Origin: Bacteroidetes bacterium HLUCCA01
Lineage (GTDB): Bacteria > Bacteroidota > Rhodothermia > Balneolales > HLUCCA01
Direction: 5' to 3'
DNA length: 64,000 bases
Assembly: GCA_001314545.1 (NCBI GenBank)
Contig: LIHN01000017.1
Span: forward strand, 125,181 to 189,180
Below are positions 1-8,719 of the stretch, one piece after another. The translations under genes and the position numbers were made by a program. Under the pieces are notes generated by a model that did no database searches, was not told the origin of the DNA, and saw only the letters and a program-made list of their open reading frames with translations. The stretch's first letter is position 1; each line of letters opens with the position of its first letter.

Positions 1-494
1 TTCCGGAAAGGAGTAAAGACATCGGGCATTGATTCCAGCGGAAAAGGCAGGTCTTCGGGGTGGTAGAGGGTATGACTTTCATAAACATGCAGCCGGATTT
101 GCATACTTTCAAGTGCCTGTTCCACAGCGTCAAGGTCGTCGATTTCTTCGGTGCCCGGGAGTTCGGTAGTGTATACATCGGTAATTCCGTACGCCTCGCA
201 CAAAGCCGTAATCAGCGCTGCCGGGTGTCCGTGCTGCACAACAAGCCCGAGTCGCTTGCTTCGTAGACTGTCCTGAAGATCGTTCAGGGCGGACTGCTGG
301 TACCATTGTCTGCCCGGACCCATTTTTGGAGGGGCATCGCTTCCCAGAACTCCCCTGAGCAGGGGATTCGGTTCAAGTTCCCGCTGCGGCAGGATCCATA
401 CGGGCAGGATATGGTCAGCCTTACAGGCGGCAGCAAGTGCCGGATTGTCGTGCAGTCGCAGATCTTTGCGGAACCACATTAACGCATTCTTCAT
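1..494 (-). CDS. Cryptochrome DASH-type photolyase, N-terminal part (gene continues beyond window start)
   Basis: Not in the ORF track because it lacks a stop in the window. Reverse translation from 494 gives MKNALMWFRKDLRLHDNPALAAACKADHILPVWILP...GPGRQWYQQSALNDLQDSL...HVYESHTLYHPEDLPFPLESMPDVFTPFRK, typical of the DASH family N-terminus. Confidence 0.85.
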   Translation of the reverse strand, partial: MKNALMWFRKDLRLHDNPALAAACKADHILPVWILPQRELEPNPLLRGVLGSDAPPKMGPGRQWYQQSALNDLQDSLRSKRLGLVVQHGHPAALITALCEAYGITDVYTTELPGTEEIDDLDAVEQALESMQIRLHVYESHTLYHPEDLPFPLESMPDVFTPFR

Positions 495-724
495 GCAGCT
501 GGAAATCAGGATTCATGGTTGCTTCGCCGGTTACGCCGACATCGTTCAGAACAATACCGAACTTCATTCCAGTTCCGTTCCCATTTCTTCCTCCAGGCAA
601 ACGGTTTGCCGCAGGTCTGACATAGTTTCTCGGGGAGGTGTGGTTTTTTATGCACGGAACGTCCGTTACCGGTTAATCCTGGTGGTGTGGTTGCTCAAAA
701 GCTTGTCGGGATCCATGGCGAACA

Positions 725-2272
725 TCACCTTTTTCTATGGGTTAAGGTACCCAGAATTTGCTCTGCACCCTGCCGAACATCGCCGGAACCCTTGAGTTTC
801 CACAGGGTATCACTCGCTTCCCGATAGGTTTTCCTGATATCCACGATGGGATGGGGATAGTCCTTTCCGATGGTGACTCCGAAGCTGTTCATTTCCATTT
901 CGGAAAGCTTCCAGGGTTCGTGAATGAGTTTGCCGGGGATAGCACGAAGCTCGGGGATCCATTTGCGGATGAAGGTACCATCGGGGTCGTGCTCGTACGA
1001 TTGTTTCACCGGATTATAAATTCGGATGGTGTTGATACCGGTGGTCCCGGCCTGCATCTGAAACTGGGAATAATGTATTCCGGGCTCATAATCCAGAAAC
1101 ATTCGGGCAAGGTGATGCGCGCCCGCCTGCCAGGGTTGCCAAAGATGATGCGTCAGGAATGATACTACCATGGCCCGCATCCTGAAATTAAGATAGCCGG
1201 TCTGTTGTACGCAGCGCATACAGGCATCTACGAGGGGATACCCTGTTGTGCCGTTTTCCCATGCCTGAATGAATTTTTGATTTTCGGGTTTATCAAGGCT
1301 GTTGTAACCCGGATTCACATTTTCGAACTCCATAGACGGGCGGGTTTCAAGCTTTTGCATGAAATGAGCCCGCCATCGCAGTCGATTGGCAAAGGAGGTT
1401 AAATCTCTTTTAGCAGGGCTGTTTTGTCTGGCAGGCTGAAGTGCGTGCCAAACCTCCCGTGTAGATAGGTTGCCCCATGCCAGGTAGGGTGAGAGGCGGG
1501 AACAGCTTGTCCGGGATGCTTCCGGTTTCGACATCAGCCGACGATACCCCTCAGCCCGTTCAGTCAGAAAGGACTGAAGGTAACGACGGCCTGCTCTCGA
1601 CCCGCCCGGCTGAAAGCAGGAATTTGCTTCCGGCAATGTTGATGCATCGTGCAGGGCGTTGAGCAAGGCATCATCGGGCTTTGTATTCTCCGGAATATAC
1701 ACATCGGCCTTACCGACAGATTGCTTCGGAAATGATGGAGGGTACTCAAGGAGCCGGAGCTGATGCAGGTCTGTCCTTGCGGGCGGTTCACTCACCCATT
1801 TGTACCAGTGTTTGGACCAGCCGGTGCGGTTTTTTAGTCCACGTATGATGCCATCTGCAGGACTTTCATGCCATGAAACCCCGTTTTGGTTGGAAAATTG
1901 AGCCAATTCACGATCGCGCGACCAGGTGAATTCCGTTCCTGTTTCCTGATGAGACCATACCCGGGTTGTACGGAACTGTTGTTGTAACTCGGCAAAAACC
2001 GGAACAGCTTCACCCATAAAGCGCATTATCGGCGTTTTGCCCATCGCCACGAGTTGCTTGTCCAGCCAGGCAAGTGACTGCCAGATAAAGCGCAGATGCC
2101 TTCGGTCAAAATCCGGGGCCAGCATTACTGATGGCTCAAAAATGTACATCAGTAAAACAGGCTTGCCGGAGGTTGAGGCATGGTACAAAGGCTGATGATC
2201 GCTTAGTCGTAGATCACGTTTAAACCATACTATTCCGCATTCAGGCTTTGGTGGCGATTTTCTTGGCTTCAT
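725..2272 (-). CDS. Cryptochrome/deoxyribodipyrimidine photolyase family protein
   Basis: 515 aa; N-terminal [17 protein letters not shown] and C-terminal FAD-binding signature ([62 protein letters not shown]). Confidence 0.92.
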   Translation of the reverse strand: MKPRKSPPKPECGIVWFKRDLRLSDHQPLYHASTSGKPVLLMYIFEPSVMLAPDFDRRHLRFIWQSLAWLDKQLVAMGKTPIMRFMGEAVPVFAELQQQFRTTRVWSHQETGTEFTWSRDRELAQFSNQNGVSWHESPADGIIRGLKNRTGWSKHWYKWVSEPPARTDLHQLRLLEYPPSFPKQSVGKADVYIPENTKPDDALLNALHDASTLPEANSCFQPGGSRAGRRYLQSFLTERAEGYRRLMSKPEASRTSCSRLSPYLAWGNLSTREVWHALQPARQNSPAKRDLTSFANRLRWRAHFMQKLETRPSMEFENVNPGYNSLDKPENQKFIQAWENGTTGYPLVDACMRCVQQTGYLNFRMRAMVVSFLTHHLWQPWQAGAHHLARMFLDYEPGIHYSQFQMQAGTTGINTIRIYNPVKQSYEHDPDGTFIRKWIPELRAIPGKLIHEPWKLSEMEMNSFGVTIGKDYPHPIVDIRKTYREASDTLWKLKGSGDVRQGAEQILGTLTHRKR

Positions 2273-2471
2273 CTACGACGGTCTTGTAGGTTTTGCTCAC
2301 ATCGTCATAGAACTCGCCGAGACTGTCCTCTACATCCTGGGCGAAATCTTCTCCTTTACGCTTCAGCCTTCTGCGTACTACGGTACCTTTTGCAGGTGAG
2401 AAAAGTATTCCAACGGCTAGTCCGATGGCGGCTCCTATTACAGCTCCGGCTACAATTTTGCTTGCTTCCAT
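2241..2471 (-). CDS. YtxH domain-like small protein
   Basis: 76 aa; [36 protein letters not shown] glycine-rich TM plus LFSPxKG motif. Confidence 0.75.
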   Translation of the reverse strand: MEASKIVAGAVIGAAIGLAVGILFSPAKGTVVRRRLKRKGEDFAQDVEDSLGEFYDDVSKTYKTVVDEAKKIATKA

Positions 2472-2766
2472 AGTGGTGCTCCAATTTTAAGTGATAATTT
2501 GGGCGTTTTCATCAGATAAATAGTTCGTATTTGAACGCCATGTATCTATAACAACGGTAGCGGACTGGAAATTGTTCCGGATTGGTAGTGAAACCCCTTA
2601 AATCTACCATTAAATCCAAATTTTAAAGAAATCCAACGTAATCGGCTATAGGTGCGAAGTTTAGTCACGGCGAAGAAAATCGATCTATGCGTTCTATAAA
2701 TAAGGATTTAGAGGGTGATAATAGGCGTGCATTAATTGAATATTAAGTAAAATTAAGATTAAGCAT

Positions 2767-2794
2767 TTGTCTTTTGTTAAGATTATCTTATAAT
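2767..2794 (+). promoter_or_regulatory. Candidate housekeeping promoter (-35 TTGTCT, 16-nt spacer, -10 TATAAT)
   Basis: TTGTCT 2767-2772 and TATAAT 2789-2794, reading toward the kinase at 3102. Confidence 0.4.
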
Positions 2795-3101
2795 GTAGTG
2801 CAGAGACAGTCGCTCTGCCCGAACAAGTAATTAAATTTTCGGAGTTGTGTTCCTTGATTCAAACGGTGTCGCTGGAGATTTACCCATCTGGAAGGGATTA
2901 AGGAATATTGGAATAAAATTTTTTGGAATCGTGTGTTAAATATGTTTCTCTGGATTGCTTTTTTTCCGAAAAAAAATATTTTGCTTGTTGCCGGAGTAAT
3001 CGTGTGATGGTACTGCATAAAAATTAATATGTGCTGGGTCAGCGGATAAGGTCATTCTGTTCTATGCTGCTCAGAGTCAACTCTAACGAGGTAGAAATCC
3101 C

Positions 3102-4199
3102 ATGCGTGTGCTGCTTGTAGATACATGCCCCCTGGATGCCGACCGTGCCCGCAGTGCCCTGCGTGACGTACCGGATCTTCAGGTAGATTATGTGGATGAC
3201 TATCAGAATGCCTTGTTGTTAATATCCAAATATGCCTATGCTGCTGTGATTTGCGATATCGTCCTGGGTTCGTATCACGCCTCAGATTTGCTCAGAGAGG
3301 TGAAAAAACTTGGTATAGAGACCGAATTTGTATTGCTTTCATCGCGACTTGAAGAAGCGGATGGGGTTGATTATCTGGAGTTGGGTGCCTTTGACTATGT
3401 ACATAAGGAAAGTGTTCAAAAGTTGCCTTATGTGATCAGGCATGTGATTAAAGAATCACAGCAGACTGTACAAAACCGACTGATGGGCATTAGTATGCAT
3501 GATATCATGTCGCCCATCACGGCTATAACCGGATATCTGGATTTGATGCGCAATCAGCTGGCGGGTGATGAGAAGGTGAACCGGACTATCTATGACTATA
3601 GCCGTAAAATCAGAAACGGAGTCAGTGATATCAGCTCTATTCTGGAGCAAATGCGCACTACAGCGCCTGAACGATTGCGTGAGCCAGAAGAACAACACCA
3701 GGATGAAGAAGCAATGCTTTGTCTTGATGTGGACCTGAACTGGGTTGCTCAGGAGGTCTGCGATATTATGCAGGGTGCCGTGAAGAGTCGTAATCACAGC
3801 CTCAAATTCTCTCCTTCCCAACAACCGGTCTACGTGAGTGTTGATATCCAGCACCTCAAGCGCATCCTCTACAATTTCATCAGCAACGCCATTCGTTATA
3901 CTCCCGAAGGCGGATTTATTCAGGTGGAGGTCGGGAAAAACAACCAGCGTGCCTTCATGGCCGTAACCGACAATGGTATCGGTATTCCTGCCGAGAAGCA
4001 CGAGCAGATTTTTCGCATGAATTCCAAATTGCAGAAATTCGATCTGTACAATAAGAAGTCTACCGGCCTGGGATTATACGTGAACGCATCATTGGCCCGG
4101 CAACTGGGCGGGGAAATTAAATTAAACAGTGCACCGGGTAAAGGGTCTACGTTCAAGCTGGAATTGCCCACTCAAAATTCCATGCAGCAGGCCGGATAA
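3102..4199 (+). CDS. Hybrid protein: N-terminal receiver domain plus histidine kinase (HisKA-like/HATPase)
   Basis: 365 aa; receiver-like N-terminus (ICDIVLGS, VLLSS), H-box SMHDIMSPITAITGYL, HATPase N and G boxes (NFISNAIRYTPEGG, VTDNGIGIP, STGLGLYV). Confidence 0.85.
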   Translation: MRVLLVDTCPLDADRARSALRDVPDLQVDYVDDYQNALLLISKYAYAAVICDIVLGSYHASDLLREVKKLGIETEFVLLSSRLEEADGVDYLELGAFDYVHKESVQKLPYVIRHVIKESQQTVQNRLMGISMHDIMSPITAITGYLDLMRNQLAGDEKVNRTIYDYSRKIRNGVSDISSILEQMRTTAPERLREPEEQHQDEEAMLCLDVDLNWVAQEVCDIMQGAVKSRNHSLKFSPSQQPVYVSVDIQHLKRILYNFISNAIRYTPEGGFIQVEVGKNNQRAFMAVTDNGIGIPAEKHEQIFRMNSKLQKFDLYNKKSTGLGLYVNASLARQLGGEIKLNSAPGKGSTFKLELPTQNSMQQAG

Positions 4200-4411
4200 G
4201 CTCCCTGTACCGGATGCGGCGCTGCCGATTTCAAATAATAGGTCCGTAATTCTAACGGTGTAAACGATATCCCGTGCTGAAGGCGATCGAAGCGTGTCGA
4301 TTAAGCTCATTTAACAGCGATGTCTGCCGGGCTTTTCAACCATCGGAATCTGTTGTTTGACACCGGAGCCACAGCATGAGCCGATTTTTACAGGCTCTCT
4401 GCCAGCCAGTG

Positions 4412-4915
4412 CTAATTCAGGCGGGCCGGAACACCGGAAGGTGCGGGTTTCGTATCAAAAATCATCAGGGTTCTGCGGGCGAGCAGTTTTGCGATGTCTT
4501 GCTGAATGAGATAGCGTTTGGTGCGAAGGATGTCCAGATCGGAATAATAGTGGTACAACGGGGAAAAAAGTGCCTTTGGCTGAATCCCCTGCTCATCCCG
4601 CAGTCCGTAGCGGAGCATGAATACATCCTGCTGTGAGGGCCGGAGTAAATGACGAAGCATTTCCCGCATATCGCGGTTAACGGCCATAAGCATCAGCTGA
4701 GAGAGCTCGGTTTCTTCAAATGAAGGGGCAAATTCTTCCTCCGGTTCCTGCAGCTTCTTTTTCTTTTCCCGCTTTTCTGAGTCTTTGTGCAAATTCATTT
4801 GCGACTCGTAGGCATGTTCCATTTCTGGTACCGGCGGGGTTGGAGGTTCCATCTGAATAAATTCAGCCAGCGCCGAGGTAATCTGTGATATTGGGCTGTA
4901 GCTGCTTTGAAACAT
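4412..4915 (-). CDS. Hypothetical protein, charged, 167 aa
   Basis: Complete ORF with no competing ORF; candidate sigma-28 promoter upstream at 5120-5146. Confidence 0.55.
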   Translation of the reverse strand: MFQSSYSPISQITSALAEFIQMEPPTPPVPEMEHAYESQMNLHKDSEKREKKKKLQEPEEEFAPSFEETELSQLMLMAVNRDMREMLRHLLRPSQQDVFMLRYGLRDEQGIQPKALFSPLYHYYSDLDILRTKRYLIQQDIAKLLARRTLMIFDTKPAPSGVPARLN

Positions 4916-5119
4916 GGCTTGCCTGCCGGTTAAGAGCGACTTTTGCGGTTATGTGCCGTTGGTATTACCGGATTTGGTGTCAACTGCCTGCGGGTTGATT
5001 CCCTTTTATGGCTGTTTCACGCCAATTCCGTGTGGGTTATCGTCGTATTTGGATTGATTCCCGACCCCGACCCTATGCTGCATTGCATAAAGCCGTTCCC
5101 GGAACGAATCCTTACAGGG

Positions 5120-5146
5120 TTATCGGCACGATCTGTTCAATTTCAA
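5120..5146 (-). promoter_or_regulatory. Candidate sigma-28 (FliA) promoter
   Basis: Minus strand TTGA-N15-GCCGATAA (plus strand TTATCGGC at 5120-5127), about 200 bp upstream of the 167-aa ORF. Confidence 0.5.
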
Positions 5147-5155
5147 TTCTTTTTT

Positions 5156-5171
5156 TGGCACGCAATTAGCT
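5156..5171 (+). promoter_or_regulatory. Candidate sigma-54 promoter for the MCP gene
   Basis: TGGCACGCAATTAGCT; GG/GC spacing correct, one mismatch to TGGCACG-N4-TTGCW. Confidence 0.55.
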
Positions 5172-5442
5172 AGAAGTAACGGTGTGTACAAGCCTTTCGG
5201 AATATTGGGTTAAAAAAATTTAATCTCTGTGCCGGTTAGGCCGATACTTGTGGATGTATGACAACAACGAAAGGTTCCGTTCGGGGTTTAACTGTCGGAA
5301 CTTTGTATTAAAAACATAAAATGCAGCTGGGTTTGCAAAGGTCACTGGGCAGTGGATTCCGGTGATGGCCGGTAAAAGGCACCAGCGTCCGGGGGGAATC
5401 GGGCTGCAATTGGTTAGTAACAACGGAAGAGGGATAAATACC

Positions 5443-7500
5443 ATGGAAAACAATAACAGACCATCCGGAAAATCCGGTCAATGGACAATTGGTAAGCGAC
5501 TAAGTATGGCCTTTGGTGCCATGATAGTGATTGTTGGTGTGCTGGGAGTAACCAGCTATTTCGGCGTCAGCCAGCTAAGCAGTAGTGTAGAGGAAATTGG
5601 TGAAACCAATCTGCCCAGCGTGGCCAGCGCACTTCGTATGGAATTGCAGTTAACTGAAATGATGGCTGCGCAGCGAACCCTGCTCATACCCGGCAATGAT
5701 CTGGGAACCCGCCAGCGACAGTACGGTCGGATAGATGCCGCCGATGAAGTGTTTAACCGGGCCCGCGAAGTGTACGAGCCGTTGCCACGAACCCCGGAAG
5801 AAGACCGTTTCTGGAACGCCATCGCCAGCCAGATGAATGAGTTCAACCGATTGAACCAGCAGATTGTTACGCTGAATAAAGAAATTGACCGCGTTGGTGT
5901 ATTGAATCCACAGGAACTGGTTGCCGACTTGCAGCAATTTCGCGGCGACCACTACAATGTGGAGATTCAGGCCGTTGAACTGATTACGAACGGAACAACA
6001 TTTACCGGCGGCGATGACCACACAGCCTGTAATTTTGGTCGATGGATGAGTTCATTCAACTCAACTAATCCAGATATCAACCGAATGATCACGGCGATGG
6101 AGGGGCCGCACCAGGAATTTCACGCCAGTGTCCGTGAAATACGCGCTGCCGTAAATGCCGGAAACACTACCCTGGCCACGCAGATTATGAACGAGCAGAT
6201 GATTCCGTCTGCCCAGGAAACCTTTGACGGTTTTAACCAGCTGATTGCCTTGGCCAACGATGCCGATGCCCGTTTTGATGAGATGACCCATCTGGCTCTT
6301 GAGGATGCCCGCATACTGCACGACGAATTTCTGGAAAGTCTGACTGCTATCGTGCGTATTCAGCAAGAATGGGCTGATGAATCCGTTGCCAACGGTACAT
6401 CCACCGCCGCTATGCTGGAATCACTTTCCCTGATTATGCTCTTCGGTGGCATTGCGATCGCCGTTGTGATGGCCTTCTTTATGACCAAAGGCATCAATAA
6501 AGTGCTGCTTGAAATCGTATCGGGTCTGAACAGTGGCGCCGAGCAGGTAACCGCCGCCTCCGGTCAGCTGTCATCCACCTCGCAGGAACTTTCCGAAGGT
6601 GCCAGCGAGCAGGCCGCCAGTCTGGAAGAAACTTCTTCTTCTATGGAAGAAATGTCCTCACAGACCAAGCAGACGGCTGAAAATGCCATGCAGGCTGAAA
6701 ATCAGATGAAGCAGTCGCTTGAACTGGTTGAACGCGGGGTTGTTGCTATGGAACGCATGACCAAAACCATGGCCGACATCGAGCAGTCAGCTGAGGAAAC
6801 TTCAAAAATTATCAAGACTATTGATGACATTGCCTTCCAGACCAATCTGCTGGCCCTTAATGCAGCTGTAGAAGCGGCCCGTGCCGGTGAAGCAGGTAAA
6901 GGGTTTGCCGTAGTGGCAGAGGAAGTCAGGAATCTGGCTCAGCGCAGTGCACAGGCTGCCCAGAACACCTCAGATCTTATCAAGCGTTCGCTTGACAGCT
7001 CCAACAGCGGTACTCAGGTTGTTAAGGAAGTATCCGAAAGCCTCGGAGCTATCCGTGATGCAACGGCCAGCGTAAGTACCCTGGTGGTTGAAATTGCCGC
7101 TGCCGCCAAAGAGCAGTCGATGGGTATCGGACAGGTGAACACCGCCATGGGCGAGATGGATAAAGCCGTTCAGCGGAACGCATCCAGTTCGGAAGAATCC
7201 GCCTCTGCCGCTGAAGAACTCGCAGCACAGGCTGTTGAACTTCAGAATATGGTTGAGCAACTGGTGAGCCTGGTGGGTGGATCCAGCAATCCGTCCGGTC
7301 CGGTCCGTCAGCCGCAGCGCAAAGCCTCCAATACCGACTGGCGATGGAAGCAACAGACCAAAAAACCGGTTGCTTCGGCCCACAAGTCGAATGGTAACGG
7401 CCATGCCAGCACCAAAGGAAACGGTCATAGTTCGTCTGCCAAATCTCGTCAGCCGGAAGTTCTGATTCCGCTTGATGATGAAGAACTGGCATCCTTCTAA
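5443..7500 (+). CDS. Methyl-accepting chemotaxis protein with a CZB-like domain between TM1 and TM2
   Basis: ORF open from 5362; likely start ATG 5443 with upstream GGAAGAGG. TM1 near N-terminus, TM2 [22 protein letters not shown], signalling tip [46 protein letters not shown]. Confidence 0.93.
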   Translation: MENNNRPSGKSGQWTIGKRLSMAFGAMIVIVGVLGVTSYFGVSQLSSSVEEIGETNLPSVASALRMELQLTEMMAAQRTLLIPGNDLGTRQRQYGRIDAADEVFNRAREVYEPLPRTPEEDRFWNAIASQMNEFNRLNQQIVTLNKEIDRVGVLNPQELVADLQQFRGDHYNVEIQAVELITNGTTFTGGDDHTACNFGRWMSSFNSTNPDINRMITAMEGPHQEFHASVREIRAAVNAGNTTLATQIMNEQMIPSAQETFDGFNQLIALANDADARFDEMTHLALEDARILHDEFLESLTAIVRIQQEWADESVANGTSTAAMLESLSLIMLFGGIAIAVVMAFFMTKGINKVLLEIVSGLNSGAEQVTAASGQLSSTSQELSEGASEQAASLEETSSSMEEMSSQTKQTAENAMQAENQMKQSLELVERGVVAMERMTKTMADIEQSAEETSKIIKTIDDIAFQTNLLALNAAVEAARAGEAGKGFAVVAEEVRNLAQRSAQAAQNTSDLIKRSLDSSNSGTQVVKEVSESLGAIRDATASVSTLVVEIAAAAKEQSMGIGQVNTAMGEMDKAVQRNASSSEESASAAEELAAQAVELQNMVEQLVSLVGGSSNPSGPVRQPQRKASNTDWRWKQQTKKPVASAHKSNGNGHASTKGNGHSSSAKSRQPEVLIPLDDEELASF

Positions 7501-7626
7501 CCTCTCCGTTGTGGTTACCGGATACTGTCAGGCTGCCTGGGTTTACTCCCGGGCAGTCTGAGACTCCGGCTTTTGCTGATTTATGGGATAATGTTTGTGG
7601 AGCCCGGATGAACTACGCCACGCCTG

Positions 7627-7642
7627 CGGCACATAATTTGCA
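7627..7642 (+). promoter_or_regulatory. Candidate sigma-54 promoter for the che cluster
   Basis: CGGCACATAATTTGCA, 98 bp upstream of cheY at 7740; only the first base departs from consensus. Confidence 0.55.
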
Positions 7643-7739
7643 TGCCGGAATAATGAAACACTGAAATCGGTAATACTCCAGCAACCACGCACTGAAAGCC
7701 GAATAGTTACTGATATCAAAACCAATTTGGAGATTACGA

Positions 7740-8192
7740 ATGAGCAAGATTAAGGCACTCGTAGTTGATGACTCAAAAATCATGCGGAGTGCGGTGAAAC
7801 GTACCCTGGACCAGCTCATGCTGGCAGAATTTGAGTATATCGAGGCCATGGATGGTGAAGACGCACTGGAGAAGTTCAGCCATGAGATTGAAATCATTTT
7901 TGTTGACTGGAATATGCCAAAAATGACCGGGGTAGAGTTTTCAAAAGAAGTGCGCAAAATGGAAAACACCTCCCACATCCCCATTATTATGGTCACGGCC
8001 GAGAAGTCTATGGGCAAGGTGGATACAGCCCTGAATGAGGGCGGTGCCAACGCTTACGTTACCAAGCCCTTCACTGCCGACCAGCTCTACACCGCACTGA
8101 GCAAATACATCGATGATAACGGAAACTTTAAACTGGGCGCCGGCGGCGGGCAGAAGAAGAGTTTCTTCAAAGATATGTTAAACCTTAAATAA
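7740..8192 (+). CDS. cheY: CheY-like response regulator with C-terminal tail
   Basis: Receiver domain LVVDDSKIMRSAVKR, IIFVDWNMPKMTG, MVTAE, YVTKPF. Confidence 0.88.
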   Translation: MSKIKALVVDDSKIMRSAVKRTLDQLMLAEFEYIEAMDGEDALEKFSHEIEIIFVDWNMPKMTGVEFSKEVRKMENTSHIPIIMVTAEKSMGKVDTALNEGGANAYVTKPFTADQLYTALSKYIDDNGNFKLGAGGGQKKSFFKDMLNLK

Positions 8193-8204
8193 GGAGTATC
8201 AGAT

Positions 8205-8708
8205 ATGCTTCCTCAACGATTAAGCGAGATTTCGGAGATACCTGATCTGATGCTCGACAAAGTTGTACTTTCAGTGCAGAATACCTTTGCTTCCATTTCC
8301 GGTGACGCACCGGAACTTGTAGAACAGGTGAATTCACTGCAGCCCATGAACGGGATTATCGGTAACATCGCCGTTTTTAATCCCGAGCACACCCTTTCCA
8401 TGATGCTGGCCGTGCCCAAGGAAACGGCCGTCTCAATTTCGGTGAAATTTGTGGGTTTCGAGCTTGAATTTGAAAGTGATGACATCGGTGACCTCATCGG
8501 TGAAATTTCGAATATACTGGCCGGTGAAGTGGCCATGAATATTGAAACTATCGGCTTCCGCGGTCAATCTTCCCTGCCCACCGCTACCCGCGGCAGCGAT
8601 CTGCGCCTCTTCCTGCCCAATAAACCGCCCTCTGCACGACTCCGGTTTGTGACGTCTGACGGTGAATTCTGGCTGTACCTGGCCCTGTATGAATCACAAC
8701 GTTATTAA
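8205..8708 (+). CDS. cheX: CheX-like CheY-P phosphatase family protein
   Basis: 167 aa; DLIGEISNILAGE matches the ExxN motif of CheX/CheC; next to cheY. Confidence 0.75.
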   Translation: MLPQRLSEISEIPDLMLDKVVLSVQNTFASISGDAPELVEQVNSLQPMNGIIGNIAVFNPEHTLSMMLAVPKETAVSISVKFVGFELEFESDDIGDLIGEISNILAGEVAMNIETIGFRGQSSLPTATRGSDLRLFLPNKPPSARLRFVTSDGEFWLYLALYESQRY

Positions 8709-8719
8709 GTGAACCCATC

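Noticed and set aside
437-795. Plus-strand ORFs of 62 and 116 aa near the window start
   Set aside because: Partly opposite the DASH cryptochrome start and photolyase end; no family features.
2788-3018. 76-aa minus-strand ORF
   Set aside because: AT-rich, no recognisable family, opposite the candidate leader and promoter of the kinase gene.
5200-5440. c-di-GMP (GEMM) riboswitch in the MCP leader
   Set aside because: Some GCAAAGG/CGAAAGG-like words but the conserved order and pairing were not recognisable by eye.
7533-7556. Hairpin CTGCCTGGG-tttact-CCCGGGCAG after the MCP as a terminator
   Set aside because: Good stem but no following T-run; termination role not supported from sequence alone.
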